Positions 35,329-44,585 of a DNA stretch of 64,000 bases are shown here, one piece after another; position 1 is the stretch's first letter; the number at the start of each line of letters is the position of its first letter. The DNA is taken from the NCBI RefSeq assembly GCF_045066735.1, contig NZ_JBISHH010000013.1, forward strand, positions 163,743 through 227,742. The letters are read 5' to 3'. Below the pieces are notes generated by a model. It did not search any database, had not been told where the DNA came from, and saw only the letters and a list, made by a program, of their open reading frames with translations. Made by a program: the position numbers and the translations under genes. The stretch is from Algibacter sp045066735 (GTDB taxonomy: Bacteria; Bacteroidota; Bacteroidia; Flavobacteriales; Flavobacteriaceae).

Positions 35329-37362
35329 ATGCAAACAGAAACAATAATTTACATTATACTCGCTGGAATATTAGCGCTTTCATTAGCTCTATTTCAGTAT
35401 ATAAATAAAAGGAAAAGCATGTCTAAATTGAACATGCTTTTTACTTTTTTACGATTTAGTAGCATATTTTCACTTTTTATTTTACTGATAAACCCTAAAT
35501 TTAATCAAACTACATTTACAACAGAAAAACCAAACTTGGTTATTGCCGTAGATAATTCGAATTCTATAAAACACCTCAATCAAACCGAAAAAGTTAAAAC
35601 TTTAGTAAAAACGATTTCGGAAAATTCAGAATTAAACAACAAGTTTAATCTTGTCTTTTACACCTTTGGAGAAACTTTTAAAGCTTCAGATTCATTGAGT
35701 TTCTTAGAAAAACAATCTAATATTAACGAAGCATTTACTCAATTATCACAAATTTATAAAACAAGTAATGCGCCAACAGTTTTAATTTCCGATGGAAACC
35801 AAACACTGGGTAACGATTATGAGTTTGCTAGCAATACTTACAAGCAGGCCATTTACCCAATAATTTTGGGAGATACTATTACTTATGTCGATTTAAAAAT
35901 TCAGCAATTAAACGTCAATAAATATGCTTATTTAAAAAATAAGTTTCCGGTAGAGGCTATTGTAGTCTATAGTGGTAACACTAATGTCACCTCTAGGTTT
36001 ATTGTTAAACAAGGTAATGCAACAGTATTTTCGGAAAATGTTACATTTTCGAAAAACAATAATTCTAAACTTCTCAATTTTACTTTGCCCGCTTCACGAG
36101 TTGGCGTTAGTAGTTATAAGGCTTTTTTAATTCCTATTGAAAACGAAAAAAACACGGTTAATAATTACAAAAATTTTGCTGTTGAAGTTATAGATCAAAA
36201 AACAAATATAGCTGTAGTTTCTACCTTTTCACATCCAGATTTAGGAAGCTTAAAGAAAAGTATTGAGAGTAATGAACGCAGTAAGGTTTTATTTTTTGAG
36301 CCGAATGAATTTGTTTCAAAAATAAATGATTTTCAATTAGTTATACTATATCAGCCAAACAGTAAGTTTAAAAACTTGATTACTAGGTTAAACGCTGAAA
36401 ACAAGAATAGATTTATTATAGAAGGTAGTAAAACGGATCTCGATTTTCTAAATGAAAACAATAAAACTTACGATCACGAAATAACAGATCAAACAGAGGC
36501 TTATCAGGCAGAGTTAAATTTAAATTATTCTCCTTTTTTATTAGATGATATTAATTTTGAATCGTTTCCACCGTTAAAGTCAAATTACGGATCGGTAGTG
36601 TTTGCGGTTCCTTTTGAAACTATTTTGTACAAGAATGTTAATGGTATTTCAACTAAAGAGCCCTTATTTGTCACTTTGGAAACGGAAGGGAGAAGGGAAG
36701 CTGTATTATTTGGTGAGAACATTTGGAAATGGCGTTCACAGAGTTTTTTAAATACCAAAGGTTTTAATGCGTTTGATGATTTTTTAGGAAAAACAATACA
36801 ATATTTAGCTTCTAATAAAAAACGAAACCGCTTGAACATCGATTACGAATCTTTTTATAACGGAAGTGGAAACATAGTGATTAAGGCAGAGTTTTTTGAC
36901 AAGAATTTTGTTTTCGATTCAAGAGAAAGTCTGCAAATAAAACTCATAGATAAGGTTTCAAAAGAAGAAAAAACACTACCACTTATTCTTAAAAATAACA
37001 ACTACCAGGTAGATTTGAGTAGTTTGCCTCCTTCAGAATATGGTTTTACTGTTAGAACTACAAAAACCAATTTATCGAAATCGGGAAGTTTTCAAATTTT
37101 GGAATATAATGTGGAGCAGCAATTTTTAAATGCTGATTCTAAAAAATTAAATCAATTAGCAGTAAGTAGCGATGGTTCTAGTTATTTTATAGATAATTGT
37201 GATGCCTTAGTAAGCGATTTAATAAACGATACTAGATATCAATCTGTTCAAAAAAGGCACAATACAAGCCGTCCGTTGATTGATTGGAAGTATCTGCTTG
37301 CAATAATAGCTTTAGCGCTATCTATAGAGTGGTTTTTAAGAAAATATAAGGGATTGATATAA
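35329..37362 (+). CDS. VWA-like membrane protein of unknown function
   Basis: A 677-residue protein with two N-terminal membrane helices (about residues 5-25 and 38-58), a von Willebrand A-like domain beginning NLVIAVDNSNSI that has the DxSxS metal-site pattern, a middle region of Ig-like character, and a C-terminal helix (about 652-670). Such proteins occur widely beside fabG in flavobacteria with no established role. It resembles BatA/BatB-like and glutamine-amidotransferase-like membrane proteins in architecture. Function unknown. Confidence 0.78.
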   Translation: MQTETIIYIILAGILALSLALFQYINKRKSMSKLNMLFTFLRFSSIFSLFILLINPKFNQTTFTTEKPNLVIAVDNSNSIKHLNQTEKVKTLVKTISENSELNNKFNLVFYTFGETFKASDSLSFLEKQSNINEAFTQLSQIYKTSNAPTVLISDGNQTLGNDYEFASNTYKQAIYPIILGDTITYVDLKIQQLNVNKYAYLKNKFPVEAIVVYSGNTNVTSRFIVKQGNATVFSENVTFSKNNNSKLLNFTLPASRVGVSSYKAFLIPIENEKNTVNNYKNFAVEVIDQKTNIAVVSTFSHPDLGSLKKSIESNERSKVLFFEPNEFVSKINDFQLVILYQPNSKFKNLITRLNAENKNRFIIEGSKTDLDFLNENNKTYDHEITDQTEAYQAELNLNYSPFLLDDINFESFPPLKSNYGSVVFAVPFETILYKNVNGISTKEPLFVTLETEGRREAVLFGENIWKWRSQSFLNTKGFNAFDDFLGKTIQYLASNKKRNRLNIDYESFYNGSGNIVIKAEFFDKNFVFDSRESLQIKLIDKVSKEEKTLPLILKNNNYQVDLSSLPPSEYGFTVRTTKTNLSKSGSFQILEYNVEQQFLNADSKKLNQLAVSSDGSSYFIDNCDALVSDLINDTRYQSVQKRHNTSRPLIDWKYLLAIIALALSIEWFLRKYKGLI

Positions 37363-37384
37363 TATCGCTAAACTTTATAAAAAA

Positions 37385-37415
37385 AAACATAACCTAATTA
37401 AAAAAGGTTATGCTT
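37385..37415. terminator. Terminator between convergent VWA and stress-protein genes
   Basis: CATAACCT ... AGGTTATG arms with an A-run on the left and T-rich sequence on the right, so it can serve either strand. Confidence 0.75.
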
Positions 37416-37431
37416 TCTTTTAATGTTTATT

Positions 37432-38232
37432 CTAACCGTGAATTGATAAAAGGGGAATATCTAATCCTGAAGACATAATTCTTGTTTTACTCTTATGAAT
37501 TAATGAAGACCAAAAACCATGCTCATAAGGCACCATGATTAATACATCTGGTTTATATTCTAACATTTCATTTCTTATTTCGTCTATTACAGCTTCGGAT
37601 TGCACATTTTTATAGTAATAAGATACTTCTTCCAATGGTTTTAAAATTTCAATGTTACTTTTTAATTCAGATATTTTATTCTCAACATGAAAAACTCTTA
37701 ATTCAGCATTAAATTTCTTAGTAGTTTTCTTTATTTCTTTTAAAATATTCTGTGCTATTCCTTTCTCTAAATCGCAAGCAAAAAGAATTCTATCAATACT
37801 CTTATATTGCGTTTTTAACGGAACAGCCAAAATAGGGATTTCTATTTTATTAATGGCTTCAGAAGTTGTACTACCTAATAAGTCGCCTTCTATTGTTTTG
37901 GTATGCATACCCATAACAATGAGATCTGCGTGGTGTTCTTGGATAACGCGCTCCAACTGTTTAAAATAATCGCCCATTGCAAAATCGACAATAATTTCTA
38001 CATCATAAGTTTCTGATAGTTTTTTAACTCGGTTCTCCGTTTTTGTTTTGGCGTAATCTATAGATTGTAATATATTTTTATATGGTAATCTTGCTTGTAC
38101 AGCATGAATTGACAAGATGTGTAAATGAAAAAGAACCAATTTAGAACCTGCTTTTTTTGCAATTTGTATGGCATATAGGGTTGCGTTTTTGGCTTCCTCA
38201 GAAAAGTCGGATGATACAATTATTGTTTTCAT
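37432..38232 (-). CDS. Universal stress protein, tandem UspA domains
   Basis: A 266-residue protein with two USP folds: residues 1-140, starting TIIVSSDFSEEAKNA and ending with the ATP-binding-type motif VMGMHTKTIEGDLLGSTT, and a degenerate second domain from about 148 (DRILFACDLEKGIA) in which the G-2x-G-9x-G pattern is lost. Bacteroidota commonly encode this form. The role is general stress adaptation. It is divergent from the SPFH gene. Confidence 0.88.
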   Translation of the reverse strand: MKTIIVSSDFSEEAKNATLYAIQIAKKAGSKLVLFHLHILSIHAVQARLPYKNILQSIDYAKTKTENRVKKLSETYDVEIIVDFAMGDYFKQLERVIQEHHADLIVMGMHTKTIEGDLLGSTTSEAINKIEIPILAVPLKTQYKSIDRILFACDLEKGIAQNILKEIKKTTKKFNAELRVFHVENKISELKSNIEILKPLEEVSYYYKNVQSEAVIDEIRNEMLEYKPDVLIMVPYEHGFWSSLIHKSKTRIMSSGLDIPLLSIHG

Positions 38233-38338
38233 TTTAATAAATTTTTATGGTTGAAAATCTATATTAAATGTATGCATTTATGCAGTAAATAGCTACAAAT
38301 TTAACACTTGTTTTGTGATGGCTATAATCGGTTTTAAA

Positions 38339-38370
38339 TTGGTGAAAACTGTTTAAATACCGTATCTTTG
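38339..38370 (+). promoter_or_regulatory. Promoter of the SPFH gene
   Basis: TTG at 38339-38341 and TATCTTTG at 38363-38370, with 21 bases between, match the Bacteroidota consensus. Transcription would start about 15 bases before the ATG. Confidence 0.7.
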
Positions 38371-38391
38371 GTAACTAAATAAAAATTAAAT

Positions 38392-39204
38392 ATGGAAAAA
38401 TTACCAAAAATTGCATTCCCTTTTATTATTGGAATAGTTGTATTAATTATTGTAGTATCTAAATCTCTAGTAACCATTGGTCCTGGTGAAGGTGGTGTGT
38501 TATTTGAGCCTTTGGGTAATGGTATTAATACAGAACGAACTTATGGAGAAGGATTTCATATTGTAGCACCTTGGAATAATATGATTGTTCAGAAAGTGCG
38601 TCAGCAATCTATTTCAGAAAATATGAATGTACTCTCTGTAAATGGTTTGGATATTACAGTAAGCGGAACAATTTGGTTTGAGCCGGAGTTTAAAAACTTG
38701 GGTAAATTGATTCAAACAAAGGGAGTTGATTATATTCGTGAGTTATTAAATCCTGCTATTAATGCTGCTGCAAAAAGTGTGGTTGGTCGCTATACTCCAG
38801 AACAATTGTACTCAAGTAAAAGAGATATTATTGAATTGGAAATTTTAGAGGAAGTTAGAAATGAGTTAGACGGGCAGTTTGTAAATGTAAAACGTGTACT
38901 TGTAGAAAACGTAAAGCTTCCTACAACAATTAAGGACGCTATTGAGCGAAAATTAAAGCAAGAACAAGAATCATTAGAATATGAGTTCAGGTTAGAAAGC
39001 GCAAGAAAAGAAGCTGAAAAAGTAATTATTGAGGCAGAAGGTAAAGCAGAATCAAACCGAATTTTAAGTGCTTCTTTAACAGATAAAATTCTTCAAGATA
39101 AGGGTATTGAGGCTACAGTTAAACTGTCGGAATCTTCAAATAGCAAAGTTATTGTTATTGGCTCTGGAGATAGTGGTTTGCCTATTATCTTAGGAAACCA
39201 ATAA
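38392..39204 (+). CDS. SPFH/prohibitin-family membrane protein
   Basis: A 270-residue protein with one N-terminal membrane helix (residues 9-27), an SPFH/band 7 domain (VTIGPGEGGVLFEPLG, GEGFHIVAPW) and a charged helical region (about 185-230) rich in Glu, Lys and Ala. It resembles mitochondrial prohibitin and bacterial HflK/C, which form ring assemblies that organise the membrane and modulate FtsH protease. No FtsH gene is adjacent. It has a good promoter and appears to be a single-gene unit. Confidence 0.9.
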   Translation: MEKLPKIAFPFIIGIVVLIIVVSKSLVTIGPGEGGVLFEPLGNGINTERTYGEGFHIVAPWNNMIVQKVRQQSISENMNVLSVNGLDITVSGTIWFEPEFKNLGKLIQTKGVDYIRELLNPAINAAAKSVVGRYTPEQLYSSKRDIIELEILEEVRNELDGQFVNVKRVLVENVKLPTTIKDAIERKLKQEQESLEYEFRLESARKEAEKVIIEAEGKAESNRILSASLTDKILQDKGIEATVKLSESSNSKVIVIGSGDSGLPIILGNQ

Positions 39205-39325
39205 TAAAGTTTTGTCTATTGCGGATTAAAGTAGCAGTATTTTTAGCCTTATATTAAAGATTAATTAGTCTTTTTTTAATAAAACTAAGGAAAGTATAAA
39301 TATTGAAAATTTAATTCGTAATAAT

Positions 39326-39357
39326 TTGGCATTTTAAACATATATTTTGCATATTTG
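39326..39357 (+). promoter_or_regulatory. Promoter of the histidine operon
   Basis: TTG at 39326-39328 and CATATTTG at 39350-39357, spaced 21 bases, fit TTG-N-TAnnTTTG with one mismatch. Transcription would begin near 39364, about 16 bases before the leader peptide. Confidence 0.6.
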
Positions 39358-39379
39358 TATCGTTATAAAAACAAAACAA

Positions 39380-39433
39380 ATGACTTTTATTCAATTACAT
39401 CATCATTTTCATATTTGCTCTCAAGCGAACTGA
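39380..39433 (+). CDS. hisL: Histidine operon leader peptide
   Basis: A 17-codon gene reading MTFIQLHHHFHICSQAN, with four His codons (three consecutive CAT at codons 7-9, another at 11). It lies directly upstream of a terminator hairpin and the intact his operon, exactly as leader peptides do in enteric attenuation. Its stop codon at 39431 lies four bases after the antiterminator strand, so a ribosome that finishes the peptide would cover that strand and favour termination. It was identified by reading, since it is too short for routine gene calling. Confidence 0.88.
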   Translation: MTFIQLHHHFHICSQAN

Positions 39434-39446
39434 AAATGTATTGAAT
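39389..39446 (+). promoter_or_regulatory. Leader pairing and antiterminator elements of the his attenuator
   Basis: ATTCAATTACAT (39389-39400) can pair with ATGTATTGAAT (39436-39446), enclosing the His codons. CTCAAGCG (39420-39427) can pair with CGTTTGAG (39470-39477), which is the ascending arm of the terminator. The two foldings of 39470-39477 exclude each other, which is the basis of attenuation. Confidence 0.75.
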
Positions 39447-39464
39447 AAAATCGACATATTTTTT

Positions 39465-39501
39465 AAACCCGTTTGAGCCAATCAAGCGGGTTTATTTTTT
39501 T
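39465..39501 (+). terminator. Attenuator terminator of the his operon
   Basis: AAACCCGTTTGA (39465-39476) pairs with TCAAGCGGGTTT (39482-39493), with one G-U pair and a five-base loop. A T-rich tail continues to 39501. It lies between hisL and hisG. Confidence 0.9.
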
Positions 39502-39541
39502 AAAACCAGTGAGATTGTTTCAAACTCATAAAAACAATAAA

Positions 39542-40399
39542 ATGAGTAAATTAAGAATTGCAGTACAAAAATCAGGACGTTTAAACGAAGACTCTATGTC
39601 TCTTTTAAAAGCTATCGGTATTTCTATCGATAATGGTAAAGATCAATTAAAAGCTTCGGCTAAAGATTTTCCTGTAGAAGTGTTTTATTTAAGAAATGGT
39701 GATATTCCTCAATATCTAAAAGATGGTGTTGTAGATGCAGCTATCATTGGAGAAAATGTTTTAATCGAAAAAGGTGAAGGCATTAATATTGCTGAGAAAC
39801 TTGGTTTTTCTAGCTGTCGTGTGTGTATTGCTGTGCCAAAAGATGCAGAATATAAATCTATTAAAGATTTAGATGGTATGCGCATTGCTACATCTTACCC
39901 AAATACGGTAGAACAATATTTAAAAGAAAATGGCATAACAGCAAACCTTCACATTATTAATGGTTCTGTAGAGATAGCTCCAAATATAGGTTTGGCCGAT
40001 GCCATTTGTGATATTGTTTCTAGTGGAAGTACACTATTTAAAAATAACTTAAAAGAAGTTGAAACGATTTTAAAATCGGAAGCAGTTTTAGCAGTTTCAC
40101 CAATTTTAAGTGAAGATAAACAAGCTATTTTAGATACTATTCAGTTTAGAATTCAATCGGTTTTAAAAGGAAGAAATTCAAAGTATGTTTTGTTAAATGC
40201 ACCAAATGATAAGTTAGAAGCTATTATTGGTTTATTACCAGGAATGAAAAGCCCTACTGTATTACCATTAGCGCAAGAAGGATGGAGTTCTGTGCACTCG
40301 GTAATCCCTAAGAATGATTTTTGGAATATTATCGAAGGTTTGAAAGCAAATGGAGCCCAAGGTATTTTGGTTTGTCCAATTGAAAAAATGGTACTTTAA
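39542..40399 (+). CDS. hisG: ATP phosphoribosyltransferase
   Basis: A 285-residue long-form HisG, the first enzyme of histidine synthesis, joining ATP and PRPP. It starts MSKLRIAVQKSGRLNEDS and contains the PRPP loop segment ADAICDIVSSGSTL; the C-terminal regulatory domain (about 210-285) normally binds histidine for feedback inhibition. An upstream in-frame extension to 39473 would begin inside the terminator hairpin and is rejected. The gene leads the operon after the attenuator. Confidence 0.96.
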   Translation: MSKLRIAVQKSGRLNEDSMSLLKAIGISIDNGKDQLKASAKDFPVEVFYLRNGDIPQYLKDGVVDAAIIGENVLIEKGEGINIAEKLGFSSCRVCIAVPKDAEYKSIKDLDGMRIATSYPNTVEQYLKENGITANLHIINGSVEIAPNIGLADAICDIVSSGSTLFKNNLKEVETILKSEAVLAVSPILSEDKQAILDTIQFRIQSVLKGRNSKYVLLNAPNDKLEAIIGLLPGMKSPTVLPLAQEGWSSVHSVIPKNDFWNIIEGLKANGAQGILVCPIEKMVL

Positions 40400-40450
40400 T
40401 TAATTTGTTTTCTATTTCCTATAATAAGGAAATCTCAAAGTAAAGAACTC

Positions 40451-41740
40451 ATGCAAATAATAAACAATCCAAATAAGACAGAGTGGAAGGCTATTTTAAA
40501 GCGCCCTACGCAAACTGTAAATGATATAGAAGGCACTGTAACCAATGTTTTTAAAGATGTTGTTGATAACGGTGATGTTGCCATAAAAGCATACACAGTT
40601 CGTTTTGATGGTGTGGAGTTAGATACGAATATAGTATCTACTCAAGAAATTCAAGCGGCTATTAATATCGTCCCTGAAAAGCTTAAAAATGCTATAAAAA
40701 AAGCCAAGCAAAACATAGAGCTTTTTCATAAAGCACAACAAACATCTAAAGTAGAAGTCGAGACTGCAAATGGTGTGTCGTGCTGGCAAGAAAAACGACC
40801 TATTGAAAAAGTAGGTTTATACATTCCTGGTGGAACGGCACCGTTATTTTCTACGGTTTTAATGTTGGCTGTTCCTGCAAAAATTGCAGGTTGTAAAGAA
40901 ATTGTTTTATGTTCACCTCCAAACAAAAAAGGAGAATTAGCTCCAGAAATTTTATTCGCTGCTAATTTATGTGGTGTTACTAAAATTATTAAAGTTGGTG
41001 GTATTCAGGCTGTAGCCGGATTAACATTTGGTACTGAAACTATTCCGCAGGTTTATAAAATCTTTGGACCAGGAAATCAGTTTGTAACGGTTGCAAAACA
41101 ATTAGCAACCAAGCATGGTGTTGCGATTGATATGCCAGCAGGACCAAGCGAATTGTTAGTTGTGGCCGATAAAAGTGCGAATGCATCTTATATCGCTTCA
41201 GATTTATTGAGTCAGGCTGAACACGGTACAGATAGTCAAGTTATTTTGGTATCAACATCTCAAGATATTATCGAAGGTGTTTCATCTGAAATAGAAAAAC
41301 AATTAAACGTACTTCCGCGTAAAGCGATTGCAGAAAAAGCGATTGCAAATTCTAAGTTAATTTATGTTGAAAATAATGAATTAGCTTTAGAAATGATTAA
41401 TGAGTACGGCCCAGAACACTTTATTATTTGTACAGAAAACAATGATTTTTATGTAGATGGTATCCGCAATGCTGGTTCTGTTTTTATTGGCGATTATACG
41501 CCGGAAAGTGCTGGAGATTATGCATCTGGAACTAACCACACATTGCCTACCAACGGATTTAGCAAAGCTTATTCTGGTGTTAATTTAGATAGCTTTTTAA
41601 AGCAAATGACATTTCAAAAAATCACGAAAGAAGGTTTACTGAATATTGGAGAAACTATTGAGTTAATGGCAGAGGCCGAAGGTTTACAAGCGCACAAAAA
41701 CGCAGTGTCTATCCGTTTAAATGATTTGAAAAATGATTAA
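40451..41740 (+). CDS. hisD: Histidinol dehydrogenase
   Basis: A 429-residue zinc enzyme that oxidises histidinol to histidine in two NAD+-dependent steps. Motifs include YIPGGTAPLFSTVLM, GPGNQFVTVAKQLA, the zinc-site region LSQAEHGTDSQ and GPEHFII, and SGTNHTLPTNG near the C-terminus. It overlaps hisC by eight bases. Confidence 0.97.
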   Translation: MQIINNPNKTEWKAILKRPTQTVNDIEGTVTNVFKDVVDNGDVAIKAYTVRFDGVELDTNIVSTQEIQAAINIVPEKLKNAIKKAKQNIELFHKAQQTSKVEVETANGVSCWQEKRPIEKVGLYIPGGTAPLFSTVLMLAVPAKIAGCKEIVLCSPPNKKGELAPEILFAANLCGVTKIIKVGGIQAVAGLTFGTETIPQVYKIFGPGNQFVTVAKQLATKHGVAIDMPAGPSELLVVADKSANASYIASDLLSQAEHGTDSQVILVSTSQDIIEGVSSEIEKQLNVLPRKAIAEKAIANSKLIYVENNELALEMINEYGPEHFIICTENNDFYVDGIRNAGSVFIGDYTPESAGDYASGTNHTLPTNGFSKAYSGVNLDSFLKQMTFQKITKEGLLNIGETIELMAEAEGLQAHKNAVSIRLNDLKND

Positions 41741-42758
41741 TTTAAAAGATATTGTTAGAGATAACATCTGGAATTTAAAAGCATATTCTTCTGCAAGAGA
41801 CGAATTTAAAGGGACGGCAGATGTTTTTTTAGATGCGAATGAGAATCCGTATGGAATATTAAATCGATATCCAGATCCACACCAAAAGGCGATAAAAGAA
41901 AAATTATCTGTTCTTAAAAAGGTAGAAACAAATCAAATTTTTATAGGTAATGGAAGTGATGAAGTTATAGAATTAGCATTTCGTATTTTCTGTGAACCAG
42001 GAAAAGATAAGGTTTTAACCTTTTCGCCAACCTATGGTATGTACGATGTTTCTGCGAATATCAATAATGTTGAAATTATAAAACAACCTTTAATTAATGA
42101 TTTTCAGATTAACCTAAATCAATTACAGCCGTATTTAGATTTTGAAGATGTAAAAATCATCTTTATCTGTTCGCCAAATAACCCAACAGGAAACATATTA
42201 AATACAAAAGACCTTGAATATATTTTAGAAAATTTCAATGGTATTGTAATTGTCGATGAGGCGTACATTGATTTTAGTTCCCAAGATTCTTTCATTAAAA
42301 ACATTAATAAATACAACAATTTAATTGTTAGTCAAACCTTTAGTAAAGCATGGGGATTGGCTGGTGTGAGAGTAGGTGTGGCTTATGCAAACGAAGCTAT
42401 TATTAATTTATACAATCGTGTAAAACCACCTTATAATGTAAGCACATTAAATCAGGATGCCGTTTTAGATAGATTAAATAATTTAGATGAAGTAAAACGT
42501 AATATTGATGCTATTCTATTAGAGCGTACAAAATTAAAAGCTGCTTTAATTAAGCTGCCTTTAGTGAAAAAAATATATCCTACGGATGCGAATTTTTTAT
42601 TGATTGAAGTTGATAATGCCGATATGGTTTATCAATATTTAATTGATAAAAAAGTGATTGTTAGAAATAGAAATACGCAAGTAGATAACTGTATTCGTAT
42701 TACGGTTGGTACACCTGCAGAAAACAAAATATTAATAGATACTTTAAATTCTTTATAA
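41733..42758 (+). CDS. hisC: Histidinol-phosphate aminotransferase
   Basis: A 341-residue PLP enzyme that forms histidinol phosphate from imidazole acetol phosphate. The PLP lysine is Lys205 in QTFSKAWGLAG, the DANENPYG motif is at residues 34-41 and SPNNPTGN at 147-154. Its last base is the first base of hisB, so hisD, hisC and hisB are translationally coupled. Confidence 0.97.
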   Translation: MINLKDIVRDNIWNLKAYSSARDEFKGTADVFLDANENPYGILNRYPDPHQKAIKEKLSVLKKVETNQIFIGNGSDEVIELAFRIFCEPGKDKVLTFSPTYGMYDVSANINNVEIIKQPLINDFQINLNQLQPYLDFEDVKIIFICSPNNPTGNILNTKDLEYILENFNGIVIVDEAYIDFSSQDSFIKNINKYNNLIVSQTFSKAWGLAGVRVGVAYANEAIINLYNRVKPPYNVSTLNQDAVLDRLNNLDEVKRNIDAILLERTKLKAALIKLPLVKKIYPTDANFLLIEVDNADMVYQYLIDKKVIVRNRNTQVDNCIRITVGTPAENKILIDTLNSL

Positions 42759-43894
42759 TGAAGAAAGTACTTTTTATTGACAGAGACGGAACTTTGGTTT
42801 TAGAGCCACCAATAGATTATCAATTAGATAGTTTAGAGAAACTAGAATATTATCCTAAGGTCTTTCAATACATGGCTAAAATAGCTAGTGAATTGGATTA
42901 CGAATTGGTTATGGTAACAAATCAAGATGGTTTAGGAACAGATTCTTTTCCTGAAGACACGTTTTGGGGACCGCAAAATAAAGTTATTGATGCTTTTGCT
43001 AAAGAAGGTGTTGTTTTTGCCGATGTGCATATAGATAAAACATTTCCGCATGAGAATGCGGAAACACGTAAACCGAGAACTGGTTTATTAACAAAGTATT
43101 TTTCTGAAGATTACGATTTAGAAAACTCATTTGTGTTAGGTGATAGAATTACCGATATGGAATTGGCTAAAAATTTAGGCGCAAAAGGTATTTTCTTATC
43201 TGAAGATCCTGAATTAGGTGCAGATGAAATTGAAACCTCAAAACAAGAAATATTAGATTGTATTGCCTTAACAAGTACAGATTGGGAAGCTATTTATGAG
43301 TTTTTAAAATTAGAAGATCGTACCGAAGAAATTACAAGAAACACCAATGAAACTAAAATTTATATCAAATTAAATTTAGATGGCTCTGGTAAAAACGATA
43401 TACATACAGGATTGTCATTTTTCGATCACATGTTAGATCAAATTGGGCGCCATGGCGCTATGGATTTAATAGTGAAAGTAGATGGCGATTTAAATGTAGA
43501 TGAACACCATACTATTGAAGATACTATGATTGCCTTAGGTGAATTATTCAATAAAGCTTTAGGTAACAAACTAGGCATTGAGCGTTACGGGTTCTGTTTA
43601 CCCATGGATGATTGTTTAGCGCAAGTGGCGGTAGATTTTGGTGGTAGAAACTGGTTAGAATGGGATGCCGAATTTAAGCGCGAAAAAATTGGTGATATGC
43701 CAACAGAAATGTTTTTTCACTTATTTAAATCCTTTACGGATGGAGCAAAATGTAATTTAAATGTTAAGGCTGAAGGTGTAAACGAACACCATAAAATTGA
43801 AGGCATTTTTAAAGCCTTTGCTAAAGCAATGAAAATGGCGGTTAAACGTGATTCTAATAAAATGTTTTTGCCGAGTACAAAAGGGATGTTATAA
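42758..43894 (+). CDS. hisB: Bifunctional histidinol-phosphatase / imidazoleglycerol-phosphate dehydratase
   Basis: A 378-residue fusion. The N-terminal HAD phosphatase domain starts FIDRDGTLV (nucleophile Asp8) with VTNQDG and DRITDMELA motifs; the C-terminal domain is the manganese dehydratase with DEHHTIEDT and NEHHKIEGIFKAF. The segment that in E. coli HisB carries the zinc-binding cysteines reads HIDKTFPHENAETRKPRTG here and contains no cysteine. The two activities catalyse steps six and eight of the pathway. Confidence 0.95.
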   Translation: MKKVLFIDRDGTLVLEPPIDYQLDSLEKLEYYPKVFQYMAKIASELDYELVMVTNQDGLGTDSFPEDTFWGPQNKVIDAFAKEGVVFADVHIDKTFPHENAETRKPRTGLLTKYFSEDYDLENSFVLGDRITDMELAKNLGAKGIFLSEDPELGADEIETSKQEILDCIALTSTDWEAIYEFLKLEDRTEEITRNTNETKIYIKLNLDGSGKNDIHTGLSFFDHMLDQIGRHGAMDLIVKVDGDLNVDEHHTIEDTMIALGELFNKALGNKLGIERYGFCLPMDDCLAQVAVDFGGRNWLEWDAEFKREKIGDMPTEMFFHLFKSFTDGAKCNLNVKAEGVNEHHKIEGIFKAFAKAMKMAVKRDSNKMFLPSTKGML

Positions 43895-43964
43895 AAATGA
43901 TTATTGGTTTTCAGTGAATGGTTATTAAAACAACTAAAAACCAATAAATTATCAGGAAAAAAGA

Positions 43965-44546
43965 ATGAAATTAGTTATAATAAATTACGGAGCAGGAAAT
44001 ATTAAAAGTATACAATTTGCTTTTAAGCGCTTGGGTGTAGATGCTGTTTTATCTAATAATCCAGAAGAAATTTTGGCAGCAGATAAAATTATTTTTCCTG
44101 GAGTTGGCGAGGCAAGTTCTGCTATGAAAATGCTAAAAGCGAGTGGTTTATCAGATTTAATTCCGAAGCTTAAACAACCCGTTTTAGGAATTTGTTTAGG
44201 CATGCAATTGATGTGTAAAACTACCGAAGAAGGCAACACCAAAGGTCTTGGTATATTTCAAACCGATGTTAAACGTTTTGATCATTCAGTAAAAGTACCA
44301 CACATGGGTTGGAATGTTATTAAAGACTTAAAATCCGATTTATTTAAAGGTTTAAAAGAAAACGAATACATGTATTTAGTACATAGTTATTATGCCGAAC
44401 ACTGTAATGAAACCATAGCAAAAACCGATTACGGTTTAAATTACGCATCGGCTTTAAAGCATAATAATTTCTACGGGGTACAATTCCACCCAGAAAAAAG
44501 TGGCACTGAAGGAGCAAAAATTTTGCAAAATTTCCTAAACCTTTAA
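43965..44546 (+). CDS. hisH: Imidazole glycerol phosphate synthase, glutaminase subunit
   Basis: A 193-residue class I glutamine amidotransferase. The catalytic triad is Cys77 (LGICLGMQLM) with His175 and Glu177 (GVQFHPEKS). It supplies ammonia to HisF, encoded two genes downstream, to form IGP and AICAR. Confidence 0.97.
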   Translation: MKLVIINYGAGNIKSIQFAFKRLGVDAVLSNNPEEILAADKIIFPGVGEASSAMKMLKASGLSDLIPKLKQPVLGICLGMQLMCKTTEEGNTKGLGIFQTDVKRFDHSVKVPHMGWNVIKDLKSDLFKGLKENEYMYLVHSYYAEHCNETIAKTDYGLNYASALKHNNFYGVQFHPEKSGTEGAKILQNFLNL

Positions 44547-44585
44547 GATTAAAACGAATAACCGTTAACGAGTAACCAAAAAGTA

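Noticed and set aside
39473..39541. N-terminal extension of hisG by 23 residues
   Set aside because: It would begin inside the attenuator terminator hairpin; the ATG at 39542 gives the normal HisG start.
43895..43964. Imperfect TTATTGGTTTT...AAAACCAATAA hairpin between hisB and hisH
   Set aside because: It lies inside an operon, lacks a T-run and is too weak to argue for termination or processing.
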